Shown here piece by piece: positions 1 through 8,341 of a stretch of 64,000 bases of DNA. The stretch covers positions 20,894 through 84,893 of the forward strand of contig JARICA010000019.1 of the NCBI GenBank assembly GCA_029264305.1, written 5' to 3'. Within the stretch, counting starts at the first letter, position 1; each line of letters begins with the position of its first letter. A model generated the notes under the pieces. That model had not been told where the DNA came from and did not search any database. It was given only the letters and a program-made list of their open reading frames with translations. Position numbers and translations under genes: made by a program. This DNA is from Faecalimonas sp. (lineage in GTDB: Bacteria; Bacillota; Clostridia; Lachnospirales; Lachnospiraceae).

Positions 1-1409
1 GCTGTTTCTGGCATGAAGGAAGAAAGTAATTCAGCACCTGAAGAGATACTATAAATTAAGTTATAAAGTACAGTTTCCAATCTGTCTTTTTTCTCTTCTT
101 CTTTTGCCAAAGCCCAAGGCATAGTTTCGTCGATGTATTTGTTGCAGCGTTTGAACAAATTGAAAATTTCAGTAATCGCATCTGCAACGCGAAGTTTGTC
201 CATTTTTTCCTCTACTGCTTTTGGTGTGTGTTCAGTTACTGCTTTTAAATCAGCATCAACTTCTTCATGTACGCCTTTATTTGTAACAGTTCCACCAAAA
301 TATTTGTTTGTCATAGAAATCGTTCTGTTCACAAGATTTCCCAATGTATTTGCTAAGTCTGAGTTCATACGTTCTACCATTAATTCCCATGTAATGACAC
401 CATCATTTTCAAAAGGCATTTCATGAAGAACAAAGTAACGCACAGCATCAACTCCAAACATATTTACAAGTTCATCTGCATAGATAACATTTCCTTTTGA
501 TTTACTCATTTTTCCGTCGCCTTGTAATAACCAAGGGTGTCCAAAAATTTGCTTTGGAAGTGGAAGATCTAAAGCCATTAAGAAAATAGGCCAGTAAATT
601 GTATGGAAACGAATAATATCTTTTCCAATTAAATGTAAGTCAGCAGGCCAATTTTTGTTGAAAAGTTCTTTGTTTTCTCCACCACAGTCATATCCAATTC
701 CTGTAATGTAGTTTGTTAATGCGTCAAGCCAAACATATACAACATGTTTTGGATCGAAATCAACAGGAATTCCCCATTTAAAGGATGTTCTAGATACACA
801 AAGATCTTGCAAACCTGGTAGTAAGAAGTTGTTCATCATTTCATTTTTACGAGATACGGGTTGAATAAACTCGGGATGCGTATTGATATGTTCAATAAGT
901 CGGTCAGCATATTTACTCATTTTGAAGAAGTAAGCTTCTTCTTTAGCAGGTTGTACTTCTCTACCACAGTCAGGACATTTTCCGTCTACTAATTGTGATT
1001 CTGTGAAAAATGATTCGCAAGGTGTGCAGTACATTCCTTCATAATGTCCTTTGTAAATATCTCCTTGCTCATATAATTTTTTGAAAATTTTCTGTACCTG
1101 TTTTTCGTGATATTCATCAGTTGTACGAATGAATTTGTCATAAGAAGTATTCATCATATCTGCAATTTCTTTTACTTGAGAAGCAACACCATCAACGAAT
1201 TCTTTTGGAGATACTCCAGCTTCTTCGGCTTTTAATTCGATTTTCTGTCCGTGTTCATCTGTTCCTGTCTGGAAAAATACATCATATCCTTGGCTTCTTT
1301 TGTATCTTGCAATTGCGTCTGCAAGAACAAATTCATAAGTATTTCCAATATGTGGTTTGCCTGATGTGTAGGCAATGGCAGTTGTCATATAAAATTTTTT
1401 GTTTTCCAT
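1..1409 (-). CDS. metG: methionyl-tRNA synthetase, 3' end cut off by window edge
   Basis: Charges tRNA-Met with methionine in the cytoplasm. It is absent from the ORF track because it runs off the window, but the minus strand is open from 1409 to base 1. The start is ATG at 1409, preceded by GGAGAG. The N-terminus MENKKFYMTTAIAY leads into the class I HIGH-type motif (KPHIGN), a zinc-knuckle pair (CTPC...CPDC), the WLDALTNYI segment and the KMSKSKG signature. The roughly 470 codons seen cover the Rossmann core and the start of the anticodon-binding domain. Any C-terminal tRNA-binding domain lies outside the window. The T-box leader upstream agrees with the assignment. Confidence 0.97.
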   Translation of the reverse strand, partial: MENKKFYMTTAIAYTSGKPHIGNTYEFVLADAIARYKRSQGYDVFFQTGTDEHGQKIELKAEEAGVSPKEFVDGVASQVKEIADMMNTSYDKFIRTTDEYHEKQVQKIFKKLYEQGDIYKGHYEGMYCTPCESFFTESQLVDGKCPDCGREVQPAKEEAYFFKMSKYADRLIEHINTHPEFIQPVSRKNEMMNNFLLPGLQDLCVSRTSFKWGIPVDFDPKHVVYVWLDALTNYITGIGYDCGGENKELFNKNWPADLHLIGKDIIRFHTIYWPIFLMALDLPLPKQIFGHPWLLQGDGKMSKSKGNVIYADELVNMFGVDAVRYFVLHEMPFENDGVITWELMVERMNSDLANTLGNLVNRTISMTNKYFGGTVTNKGVHEEVDADLKAVTEHTPKAVEEKMDKLRVADAITEIFNLFKRCNKYIDETMPWALAKEEEKKDRLETVLYNLIYSISSGAELLSSFMPET

Positions 1410-1435
1410 AATTTCTCTCCTTTTGCTTTTAAACG

Positions 1436-1715
1436 AAAAAAATCGCCTTCTCTAAATATTAGAGAAGACGAGTGTTACCCGTGTTACCACTTCTGTTTAT
1501 CTCTGCCTCACGACAGAAACCTTAATGGGTACAAATGCATACCCACTCGCTGTAAAGGGCGAACCCATTATACCTTACAAATATATATTTGCTCAATATA
1601 CCGCTCAGAAGCCATGTTCAGTTTCTCTTCGCCTATCCCTCTCAGCATATTGGGAATTCTCTGTAAAGTTTCAAGAAACTTACTCTTTTCGTCACTGCGT
1701 TTTCGTTATATCTTT
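1436..1715 (-). ncRNA. T-box leader (Met) of metG
   Basis: Read on the minus strand, the leader has the Stem I features of T-box RNAs, including a specifier-loop context GAAC-ATG-GCTTCTGAGC with AUG (Met) as specifier. An antiterminator/T-box motif AAGTGGTAACACGGG lies at 1478-1492. An intrinsic terminator (CTTCTCTAAT/ATTTAGAGAAG then a T run) lies at about 1436-1470, just before metG. Uncharged tRNA-Met should favour antitermination. The proS leader in this window has a matching specifier context, which supports both readings. Confidence 0.9.
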
Positions 1716-1719
1716 AAAA

Positions 1720-1748
1720 ATCGTAACATAGACCTGCTTTTTTGTCAA
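1720..1748 (-). promoter_or_regulatory. sigma-A promoter of the metG leader
   Basis: Minus-strand TTGACA (1743-1748) and TACGAT (1720-1725) are separated by 17 bp. They sit just upstream of the T-box Stem I. Confidence 0.75.
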
Positions 1749-1924
1749 TGATTGGGAATGATCAGGTAGGTATTTATAATGTGAAAATAATAAAAAATAA
1801 ATTAAATATAGTAAAAAAAATAATTAATATGATAGTATATTGATAAACCTATGCATTTAGGACTAGTAGGACATTCATTTGGATGAATAGGATATGAAGA
1901 TTGGTTAGGAGGAGAGAAGAATGC

Positions 1925-2140
1925 ATGGAAATACACAAGAAAATTTTAATCGGCAGTTTACTTGTCCTAATGGTATGTCTGTTAGGTGGTTGTAGGAATG
2001 AAAAAGATACAGAAATTTTCCTAAATGTTACGAAAGGTAACATTGTTACATTTAAATGGGTCAATGTAAATGAGTGCGGAAAGTCATTTTCAGAGAAACA
2101 GGCAGACTATCTCCTCAAAATAAAAATCGTAAAAGAATAG
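1925..2140 (+). CDS. small putative lipoprotein
   Basis: A 71-residue protein of unrecognised family. I place the start at ATG 1925 (MEIHKKILIG) rather than the upstream ATG at 1901, because AGGAGGAG lies at the right distance before 1925. The N-terminus has two lysines, a hydrophobic stretch and a lipobox-like LLGGC, so it is probably exported and lipid-anchored at Cys 23. The mature part of about 49 residues is mostly polar and has no motif I recognise. Upstream sequence 1750-1924 is very AT-rich; TATATT near 1836 could be a -10 box, but no clear -35 is visible. A DUF885 gene follows after a hairpin. Confidence 0.65.
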   Translation: MEIHKKILIGSLLVLMVCLLGGCRNEKDTEIFLNVTKGNIVTFKWVNVNECGKSFSEKQADYLLKIKIVKE

Positions 2141-2155
2141 ATTTTGATAGTATAA

Positions 2156-2195
2156 CACCCTGCTTTTTTTCATACACTGTAAAAAAAGTAGGGTG
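2156..2195 (+). promoter_or_regulatory. 15-bp hairpin covering the ribosome-binding region of the DUF885 gene
   Basis: CACCCTGCTTTTTTT pairs with AAAAAAAGTAGGGTG across a 10-base loop, with one G-U pair. The 3' arm includes the only Shine-Dalgarno-like stretch (TAGGGTGA) before the ATG at 2202. It may terminate lipoprotein transcription, occlude translation of the next gene, or both. Confidence 0.6.
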
Positions 2196-2201
2196 AATTT
2201 T

Positions 2202-3947
2202 ATGAAATTCTCTTTTACAAAGAAATCCAAAAAGGCACGTCATATTTCAGTTCTTCTTGCCATTTTACTTACCGTTTCTCTGCTGGCAAATCATTTTATT
2301 CCAAGTTCTTCTGATGTCAATAAAACTTTTGAAAAGTTTACACTATCTCTGTTTCAACAAGAAGTTTCCGCAAACACTATTAACTTACACTATACGTTGG
2401 AAAATCCAGAAAAATATGGTGTTTTCAATGTACCTGTAACATATGGAGATTTTTCCACAGATAAAATGTCAGCACTAGCATCTGTGGAAAATTGTGAGAA
2501 TCTATTAAAAAAATTTCCATACAGAAAATTATCAAAAGAGAACAGGTTAACCTATGATGTGCTGAAATCACATTTGCAACTGCAAAAAGAAGGGGGAAAA
2601 TATCTTCTGTATGAGGAACCATTGAATGCGATTACGGGTATACAGACACAACTTCCGGTTTTATTAGCAGAATATTCTTTTGCGAAAAAAAAAGATGTGG
2701 ATACCTATTTACAATTGTTGAAAGAAACACCAGAATATTTTGATTCGCTTATTGAGTTTGAGAAGGAGAAGGCAGAAAAAGGATTGTTTCTTTCAGATAA
2801 AGGGGTAGACTCTATTATAAAGCAGTGTGAGTCGGTGATTTCTCAAGGGAAAAACCATTATCTTTATTCAACTTTTCGCCAACGATTAGAAAAGATTAGT
2901 TCTTTAACAGAGAACGAGAAAAAACAGTATCTTTTAGAAAATGAGAAAAGGTTAGAAAGTAACGTATTTCCTTCTTATAATAAGTTAATTGAGGAATTGA
3001 AAATAATGCGTGGAAAGGGTGAAAATTCGTCGGGGGTTTGCCACTTTCCAAATGGGAAAAAATACTATCAATATAAAGTGAAAATGGAAACGGGTTCTTC
3101 AAGAAAAATTTCTGAGTTAAAATCGTTAATTCAGAAACAGATGACAGAAGATTTACTTGCGATGAGTCAAAAAGGAGTAGGAGAGAAAGTAGCAGCAACT
3201 GTTTTTTCTTTGCAAAAGAATACTCCAGAGAATTATTTAAAAGATCTAGAAAAAAAGATTACAAAAGTTTTTCCGAAAATTCCTAAAGTGGAAACAGAAA
3301 TTAAATTTGTGCCAAGAGATATGGAGCCGTATTTAAGCCCTGCTTTTTATTTGATTCCATGTATTGATCATACCGAAAAAAATGTGATATATATTAACCG
3401 TTCGCATAATATGGAAAAATTACATTTGTATACCACACTGGCTCATGAGGGATATCCAGGTCATTTATACCAGACTACATATTTTTCTTCTAAAAATCCG
3501 AATCCCATTCGTAGTCTTTTGAATTTTGGTGGATATGTGGAAGGTTGGGCGACTTATGCGGAAATGTGTTCCTATTATCTTACTCCAATGGATCGGGAAC
3601 GGGCAATTTTAGAGCAGAAAAACAGTTCCCTTTTACTTGGTTTGTATGCTAGAGCAGATATAGGTATACATTATGATGGTTGGTCTTTGAGAGATACAGT
3701 CAGTTTTTTTGAGAAATATGGTATTAAAGAAGAGAAAACGGTGGAAGAAATTTATGAATTGATTGTTTCTACACCTGCAAATTATTTAAAGTATTATATA
3801 GGATATGTAGAGTTTTTGGAATTAAAAAAAGATATGGTGGAAAAAAAGGGAAAAGCATTTTCACAAAGAGATTTTCATCGAGCGGTATTAGATGTTGGTC
3901 CTGCCCCCTTTTCGATTGTTAGAAAGTATGTTTTGAAAGAAAAATAA
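2202..3947 (+). CDS. DUF885 family protein, predicted extracytoplasmic metallopeptidase
   Basis: About 581 residues. The start is ATG 2202 (MKFSFTKKSKK); the ORF-track GTG at 2193 leaves no room for a ribosome-binding site. The N-terminus has a basic patch and one hydrophobic segment (about residues 15-32), so it is a signal peptide or membrane anchor. The DUF885 hallmark is present: TLAHEGYPGHLYQ at about residue 410, followed by GGYVEGWATYAE some 30 residues later. The two His and the downstream Glu form a likely gluzincin-type metal site. The family is widely annotated as of unknown function with peptidase-like fold and motifs, so proteolysis or peptide hydrolysis at the cell surface is an inference. 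The substrate is unknown. Confidence 0.88.
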   Translation: MKFSFTKKSKKARHISVLLAILLTVSLLANHFIPSSSDVNKTFEKFTLSLFQQEVSANTINLHYTLENPEKYGVFNVPVTYGDFSTDKMSALASVENCENLLKKFPYRKLSKENRLTYDVLKSHLQLQKEGGKYLLYEEPLNAITGIQTQLPVLLAEYSFAKKKDVDTYLQLLKETPEYFDSLIEFEKEKAEKGLFLSDKGVDSIIKQCESVISQGKNHYLYSTFRQRLEKISSLTENEKKQYLLENEKRLESNVFPSYNKLIEELKIMRGKGENSSGVCHFPNGKKYYQYKVKMETGSSRKISELKSLIQKQMTEDLLAMSQKGVGEKVAATVFSLQKNTPENYLKDLEKKITKVFPKIPKVETEIKFVPRDMEPYLSPAFYLIPCIDHTEKNVIYINRSHNMEKLHLYTTLAHEGYPGHLYQTTYFSSKNPNPIRSLLNFGGYVEGWATYAEMCSYYLTPMDRERAILEQKNSSLLLGLYARADIGIHYDGWSLRDTVSFFEKYGIKEEKTVEEIYELIVSTPANYLKYYIGYVEFLELKKDMVEKKGKAFSQRDFHRAVLDVGPAPFSIVRKYVLKEK

Positions 3948-4035
3948 AGTGCGTTTTATTTTACGTTAATAAAATTTCTATTTCTTTTATAGTCTGAACA
4001 TATTTTGGACACATTTAATCATTATACTAAGAGTC

Positions 4036-4160
4036 AGATAGTTGATAAACAACAACTATCTCCCCCCCTCATAAAGTAAATTTTCACCTTAAGATGAATT
4101 TAAGGTGTACACTTTACTCTCATTCCTTTAAATAATGAACTAACATCATGTTGATGTTAG
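4036..4160 (+). other. hairpin-rich intergenic element, possible structured RNA
   Basis: Three inverted repeats are packed into 125 bases between convergent genes. AGATAGTTG/CAACTATCT is at 4036-4061. A two-layer stem (AGTAAA/TTTACT outside, CACCTTAA/TTAAGGTG inside) is at 4075-4118. A perfect 9-bp CTAACATCA/TGATGTTAG with a 3-base loop is at 4140-4160. No ORF or convincing promoter was found. A terminator follows directly. Confidence 0.5.
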
Positions 4161-4165
4161 CCAAC

Positions 4166-4205
4166 AAAAAGGGTTGTTTTCTACAAAGTAGAAACAACCC
4201 TTTTT
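4166..4205. terminator. bidirectional intrinsic terminator
   Basis: AAAAAGGGTTG...CAACCCTTTTT forms a strong stem with A and T tracts on either side, between the convergent DUF885 and AIM24-like genes. It can serve both strands. Confidence 0.85.
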
Positions 4206-4227
4206 GTGTATATCAATAAATAAAAAA

Positions 4228-4908
4228 TTAATTTCCTTTAGGTAAGTAAGGAATTAATGCACCGGCCACATTACTTGCTGGCATTGTTTGTAACCATACA
4301 CGTCCTGGTCCTGTAATGACTGTGTTGAAAAGTCCTTCTCCTCCAAATACAATATTTTTTACGCCTCGTATTGTTTGAATATCCATTTGGCAAGAAGCTG
4401 TCATTGCTGCTAAGTGTCCAGTATCTATCACGATTTGCTGTCCAGGTTGTAATTCATATTCAACTACATGACCGTCGAATTCAGCAAACATAGTTCCGTA
4501 TCCAGATACTTTTTGTAGAATAAATCCTTCACCACCAAACAAACCAGAACCTAATTTTTTCTGAAAATGCATAGAAAGTTGAACACTAGCTTCAGCTGCT
4601 AAGAAAGCACTTTTCTGGAAAATCATTTCATTTTCCGGACTGATTTGAAATGCTTTTATAGATCCTGGAAAACTAGAGGCGAAAGCGATTGTTCCGTTTC
4701 CACCTTGCGCAGTGTAAATATTTTGGAACATAGATTCGCCGGAAAACATTCTACCAAATGCTTTTCCGATACCACCATTGGTGCTCGTTTCCATAAGCAT
4801 ATTTGGTGACATCCAAGACATAGATCCTTTTTCAGTAATCATTTTTTCACCAGCTTCTAGATTACAGATAACAACTGGTAAAGTTTCTCCTTTGATTTGA
4901 TATTGCAT
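4228..4908 (-). CDS. TIGR00266/AIM24 family protein
   Basis: About 226 residues. The start is ATG 4908 (MQYQIKGETL) with AGGAG seven bases upstream; the track start (TTG 4914) is too close to that site. The glycine-rich beta-sandwich pattern (GGIGKAFGRMFSGES, GGNGTIAFASSFPG, GGEGLFNTVITGPGRVWLQ) is typical of TIGR00266, the bacterial relatives of mitochondrial AIM24. The molecular role is not established, and no signal peptide or membrane segment is evident. It lies 3' of rsmA, only about 25 bases after it, so it probably shares a transcript with rsmA. Confidence 0.9.
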   Translation of the reverse strand: MQYQIKGETLPVVICNLEAGEKMITEKGSMSWMSPNMLMETSTNGGIGKAFGRMFSGESMFQNIYTAQGGNGTIAFASSFPGSIKAFQISPENEMIFQKSAFLAAEASVQLSMHFQKKLGSGLFGGEGFILQKVSGYGTMFAEFDGHVVEYELQPGQQIVIDTGHLAAMTASCQMDIQTIRGVKNIVFGGEGLFNTVITGPGRVWLQTMPASNVAGALIPYLPKGN

Positions 4909-4933
4909 AGGCAATCTCCTTTCTGAAATAAAA

Positions 4934-5812
4934 TTATAATAACTTACTTATAGTATTACTTAATGTGGCGAATTCTTGTAACGTAAGAACTTCTCCACGT
5001 ATACTTGTACCTTTTCCAAGTGTTTCAATCGCTTCTGTAATAATCTCTTTTGAAAGATTTATTTCAGGAGAATTATTTAATCCATTGGCTAAAGTCTTTC
5101 TTCGCTGATTGAAAGATGCACGTATAATTTTAAACATAAGTTTTTCGTCTAAAACAGAAACGGGCGGTTCGGCATGTCGCTCTAAGCGAATTACCGCAGA
5201 AGCAACCTTAGGTCTTGGCATAAAACAATTTGGAGGAACATTGGCTACAATATAGGGTTTTGCGTAATATTGTACAGCCAAGGATAAAGCACCATAATCT
5301 TTTGTTCCTGGTCCGACTTGCATACGATCGGCAACTTCTTTTTGTACCATGACGGTAATGCTTGCAATAGGGACATTACTTTCAAATAATCCCATAATAA
5401 TTGGTGTAGTAATATAATATGGTAAATTTGCAACAACTTTAATTGGTTTACCATTATTACGTTCTTGTGCCAAAGCACGTATATCTACTTTTAATACGTC
5501 GTCATTAATAATAGTGACGTTATCAAATTCGCTTAATGTATCAGATAAAATAGGTATAAGGGCCTTGTCTATTTCAACGGCAACAACCTCTCTAGCTGCA
5601 GAGGCTAAGTATTGTGTCATTGTTCCAATTCCTGGACCGATTTCCAATACAAAATCATCTTTTGTAATCTCTGCAGAAGAGATAATTTTATCTAATACAT
5701 GTGTATCAATTAAAAAGTTTTGTCCAAATTTCTTTTGGAAAGAAAATTCGTATTTTTGTAATATTTCTATCGTATTTTGAGGATTGCCTAAAGTACATTT
5801 GGGCGTATTCAT
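4934..5812 (-). CDS. rsmA: 16S rRNA (adenine1518/1519-N6,N6)-dimethyltransferase
   Basis: Dimethylates two adjacent adenosines in the 3' hairpin of 16S rRNA during late 30S assembly (KsgA family). The 292 residues match the family length. Visible motifs are the N-terminal KKFGQNFL, SAM motif I (VLEIGPGIGTMTQ), the catalytic NLPYY, and FNQRRKTLANGL in the C-terminal domain. The start is ATG 5812 with AGGAG upstream. A good -10 (TATACT) lies about 40 bases upstream, overlapping the end of the hydrolase gene, so it may have its own promoter. The downstream AIM24-like gene follows closely. Confidence 0.97.
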   Translation of the reverse strand: MNTPKCTLGNPQNTIEILQKYEFSFQKKFGQNFLIDTHVLDKIISSAEITKDDFVLEIGPGIGTMTQYLASAAREVVAVEIDKALIPILSDTLSEFDNVTIINDDVLKVDIRALAQERNNGKPIKVVANLPYYITTPIIMGLFESNVPIASITVMVQKEVADRMQVGPGTKDYGALSLAVQYYAKPYIVANVPPNCFMPRPKVASAVIRLERHAEPPVSVLDEKLMFKIIRASFNQRRKTLANGLNNSPEINLSKEIITEAIETLGKGTSIRGEVLTLQEFATLSNTISKLL

Positions 5813-5866
5813 AAATTTCTATCTCCTAACATTTTTATCTTGGTATCAGTATAGCATAGGATTACT

Positions 5867-6805
5867 TTAATGTGTGCAGGAAATTCGTTTTGTTTCAAGC
5901 CATTCATAAATATCCATATAGATAGTTTGTCTGTCGTTTTCGTTTAGGATTTCGTGCCGGTCATTTTTATATAGTTTTAAGGAAACATCTTGTATACCAC
6001 CATTTTTATATTTTTGAAAGATCGATTTTACCCCTTTTCCAAAGTTTCCAACAGGATCCTCTTCTCCAGCAATAAAAAAGATAGGGAGATGTTTGGGAAT
6101 CTTTTTAAAGTTTTTGTCTTTTGCAAGATGTTCTATGCCCCTAAACATATGATAATAGCCGTTTACCGTAAAGATAAAGTTACAGCGTTCTTCACTTAAA
6201 TAAGTATCTACATTTTTCGGATTCCGACTTAACCAATCCATTGTTGTACGAGATGGGGAAAATTTTTTATTATATCCACCAAATGCCATATTGTTTACAA
6301 AATTGCTTCTGTAATGCCATCCTTTAAATGTTGCAGTAATACGGCAGAAGATCTTGCCAAGTTTAATTAGGGAAAGAGGTTGGTTTCCAGTTCCCATAAT
6401 AATTGCTCCGGATAGTCCTAAACCATGCATGGTAAGATATTGTCTTACTAGAAAAGATCCCATACTATGTCCCAGAAGAAAATAAGGAGTTGTAGGGTAT
6501 TTTTCTTGTGTAAGTTGACGTAATTGATGTATATCTCCAATAACACATTCATTTCCTTTTTTTTCGTTAAAGTATCCCCAATCTTCTTTTGATTGTACAG
6601 AATCTCCATGTCCTAAGTGATCATGCCCGACAACATAATAACCGTGTTTGTTTAAAAAGTGTGCAAACTCATCATATCGGTCTATATATTCTACCATACC
6701 ATGGGAAATTTGAAGTATAGCAGAAATATTTCCTTCTGGAATCCATTCAATTGCATGAATGTTCGTTTTCTTATCCTGCGACAGATAATAAAAATGCCGT
6801 TTCAT
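5867..6805 (-). CDS. alpha/beta-fold hydrolase, monoacylglycerol lipase/lysophospholipase-like
   Basis: 312 residues. The serine-hydrolase signature GHSMGS (nucleophile Ser near residue 114), the oxyanion region QISHGMVEY, a late Asp (GEEDPVG) and a His in NDRHEIL complete a plausible catalytic triad. The layout matches the Hydrolase_4 (monoglyceride lipase-like) group. No signal peptide is seen, so it is cytoplasmic. Its start codon is five bases after the citrate synthase stop, suggesting one transcript and translational coupling. The true substrate, probably a lipid ester, cannot be read from sequence. Confidence 0.85.
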   Translation of the reverse strand: MKRHFYYLSQDKKTNIHAIEWIPEGNISAILQISHGMVEYIDRYDEFAHFLNKHGYYVVGHDHLGHGDSVQSKEDWGYFNEKKGNECVIGDIHQLRQLTQEKYPTTPYFLLGHSMGSFLVRQYLTMHGLGLSGAIIMGTGNQPLSLIKLGKIFCRITATFKGWHYRSNFVNNMAFGGYNKKFSPSRTTMDWLSRNPKNVDTYLSEERCNFIFTVNGYYHMFRGIEHLAKDKNFKKIPKHLPIFFIAGEEDPVGNFGKGVKSIFQKYKNGGIQDVSLKLYKNDRHEILNENDRQTIYMDIYEWLETKRISCTH

Positions 6806-6810
6806 AAATG

Positions 6811-8181
6811 TTATCTATCCTCCAGTTTGACATAATCTCGATAAGGGCATAAAGGGCGATAGGCAGGACGAATAATTTTATCTACATTTTTTAATTCTTC
6901 TAATCGGTGTGCACTCCAACCAACAATACGTGCAGCTGCAAAAATTGGAGTATATAGTTCTTTTGGAAGTCCAAGCATACCGTATACAAGTCCACTATAA
7001 AAGTCTACGTTTGCATTAACTCCTTTATAAATTTTACGTTTTTCTCCAATAACTTCAGGAGCAAGGCGCTCTACCATGGCATATAGGTTGTATTCTTTTT
7101 CACAACCTTTTTCTATAGCCAGACGTTTTACAAATCCTTTAAAGATATCTGCTCTTGGGTCTGAAATAGAATAGATAGCATGTCCCATACCGTAAATTAG
7201 ACCTTTTTGATCAAATGCTTTCTTATCTAATAAATCATTTAAATATTGGCGAACAGCATCTTCGTCTTCCCAATCAGATACATGTTGTTTCATATCTTCA
7301 AACATTTGGGATACTTTAATGTTAGCACCACCATGTTTTGGACCTTTTAGAGAAGCAAGAGCTGCAGCAATTGTGGAATAAGTGTCTGTTCCAGATGAAG
7401 TAACAACATGTGTAGTGAAAGTAGAATTGTTACCGCCGCCGTGATCCATGTGTAGTACAAGTGCCATATCAAGAACAGTTGCTTCAAATTTTGTATACTG
7501 CTTGTCTTTGCGAAGCATCATTAGAATATTTTCTGCTGTAGATAGATTTGGAGATGGTGCATAAATAAATAAATCATCTCCACGTCTATAGTTGTAAGCA
7601 TGATAGCCATAAACCATGAGCATAGGAAATTGGCTAATCAGATTCAGACATTGTCGCAAAACATTTGGAATAGAAGTATCATCTGCTTTTTCATCATAAG
7701 AATATAAATTCAAAATGGATCGAGAAAGACTATTCATCATATCTCTACTAGGTGCTTTCATAATGACATCCCTAACAAAATTAGGAGGGAGAGTTCTTCT
7801 TTCGATCAATGTTTCGTGGAAATCATTTAATTCTTTACTGTTTGGAAGATTTCCAAATAGTAGAAGGTATGCGGCTTCTTCAAATCCAAAATGTTTTGCA
7901 TCCAAAAAACCGTTTACAAGATCTTTGATGTTGTATCCTCTGTAATATAAATTCCCTTCACATGGAACTTCTACACCATCGATTTCTTTCTTGGCGCAAA
8001 CGTCAGAGATGTTTGTAAGACCTGCCAAAACGCCTTTTCCGTTTACATCACGGAGTCCACGTTTTACTTCATATTTAGTATATAATTCTTTGTCTATAGC
8101 GTTATTATTTGCACAGAGTTCTGCTAATTGTTGAATTTTAGGGGTGATTTCAAATAATACTTTGTCTATTGAATTTGCCAT
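6811..8181 (-). CDS. citrate synthase
   Basis: Condenses acetyl-CoA and oxaloacetate to citrate. The 456 residues cover the citrate synthase fold with the catalytic segments visible: MDHGGGNNSTF (His), KGPKHGGAN (His) and GMGHAIYSISDPRA (His and the catalytic Asp). The N-terminus of about 60 residues is a little longer than in gltA/citZ of aerobes, a form common in Clostridia. The start is ATG 8181 behind AAAGGAG. No other TCA-cycle gene is nearby, so it probably feeds a partial pathway toward 2-oxoglutarate and glutamate. A 2-methylcitrate synthase activity cannot be excluded. Confidence 0.93.
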   Translation of the reverse strand: MANSIDKVLFEITPKIQQLAELCANNNAIDKELYTKYEVKRGLRDVNGKGVLAGLTNISDVCAKKEIDGVEVPCEGNLYYRGYNIKDLVNGFLDAKHFGFEEAAYLLLFGNLPNSKELNDFHETLIERRTLPPNFVRDVIMKAPSRDMMNSLSRSILNLYSYDEKADDTSIPNVLRQCLNLISQFPMLMVYGYHAYNYRRGDDLFIYAPSPNLSTAENILMMLRKDKQYTKFEATVLDMALVLHMDHGGGNNSTFTTHVVTSSGTDTYSTIAAALASLKGPKHGGANIKVSQMFEDMKQHVSDWEDEDAVRQYLNDLLDKKAFDQKGLIYGMGHAIYSISDPRADIFKGFVKRLAIEKGCEKEYNLYAMVERLAPEVIGEKRKIYKGVNANVDFYSGLVYGMLGLPKELYTPIFAAARIVGWSAHRLEELKNVDKIIRPAYRPLCPYRDYVKLEDR

Positions 8182-8214
8182 ATATAAACTCCTTTCTCTG
8201 AAAAAATTTACTTT

Positions 8215-8243
8215 ATTATACTAAATTGCGAATTATAATACAA
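8215..8243 (-). promoter_or_regulatory. promoter of the citrate synthase operon
   Basis: Minus-strand TTGTAT (8238-8243), a 17-bp spacer and TATAAT (8215-8220), about 35 bases before the start codon. Confidence 0.7.
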
Positions 8244-8341
8244 TTATTAAGTGAATAATTTTTAAACTTTCTTAAGGATTTTTAGATTAGACTCTTAAAA
8301 AATCCATGTTAATCTTGTATACTACAAAGGAGGTGATAGAA

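Noticed and set aside
133-426. Plus-strand ORFs across 133-1411 and at 1525-1731
   Set aside because: They are antisense shadows of metG and its T-box leader; no ribosome-binding sites fit, and the minus strand encodes a full aminoacyl-tRNA synthetase.
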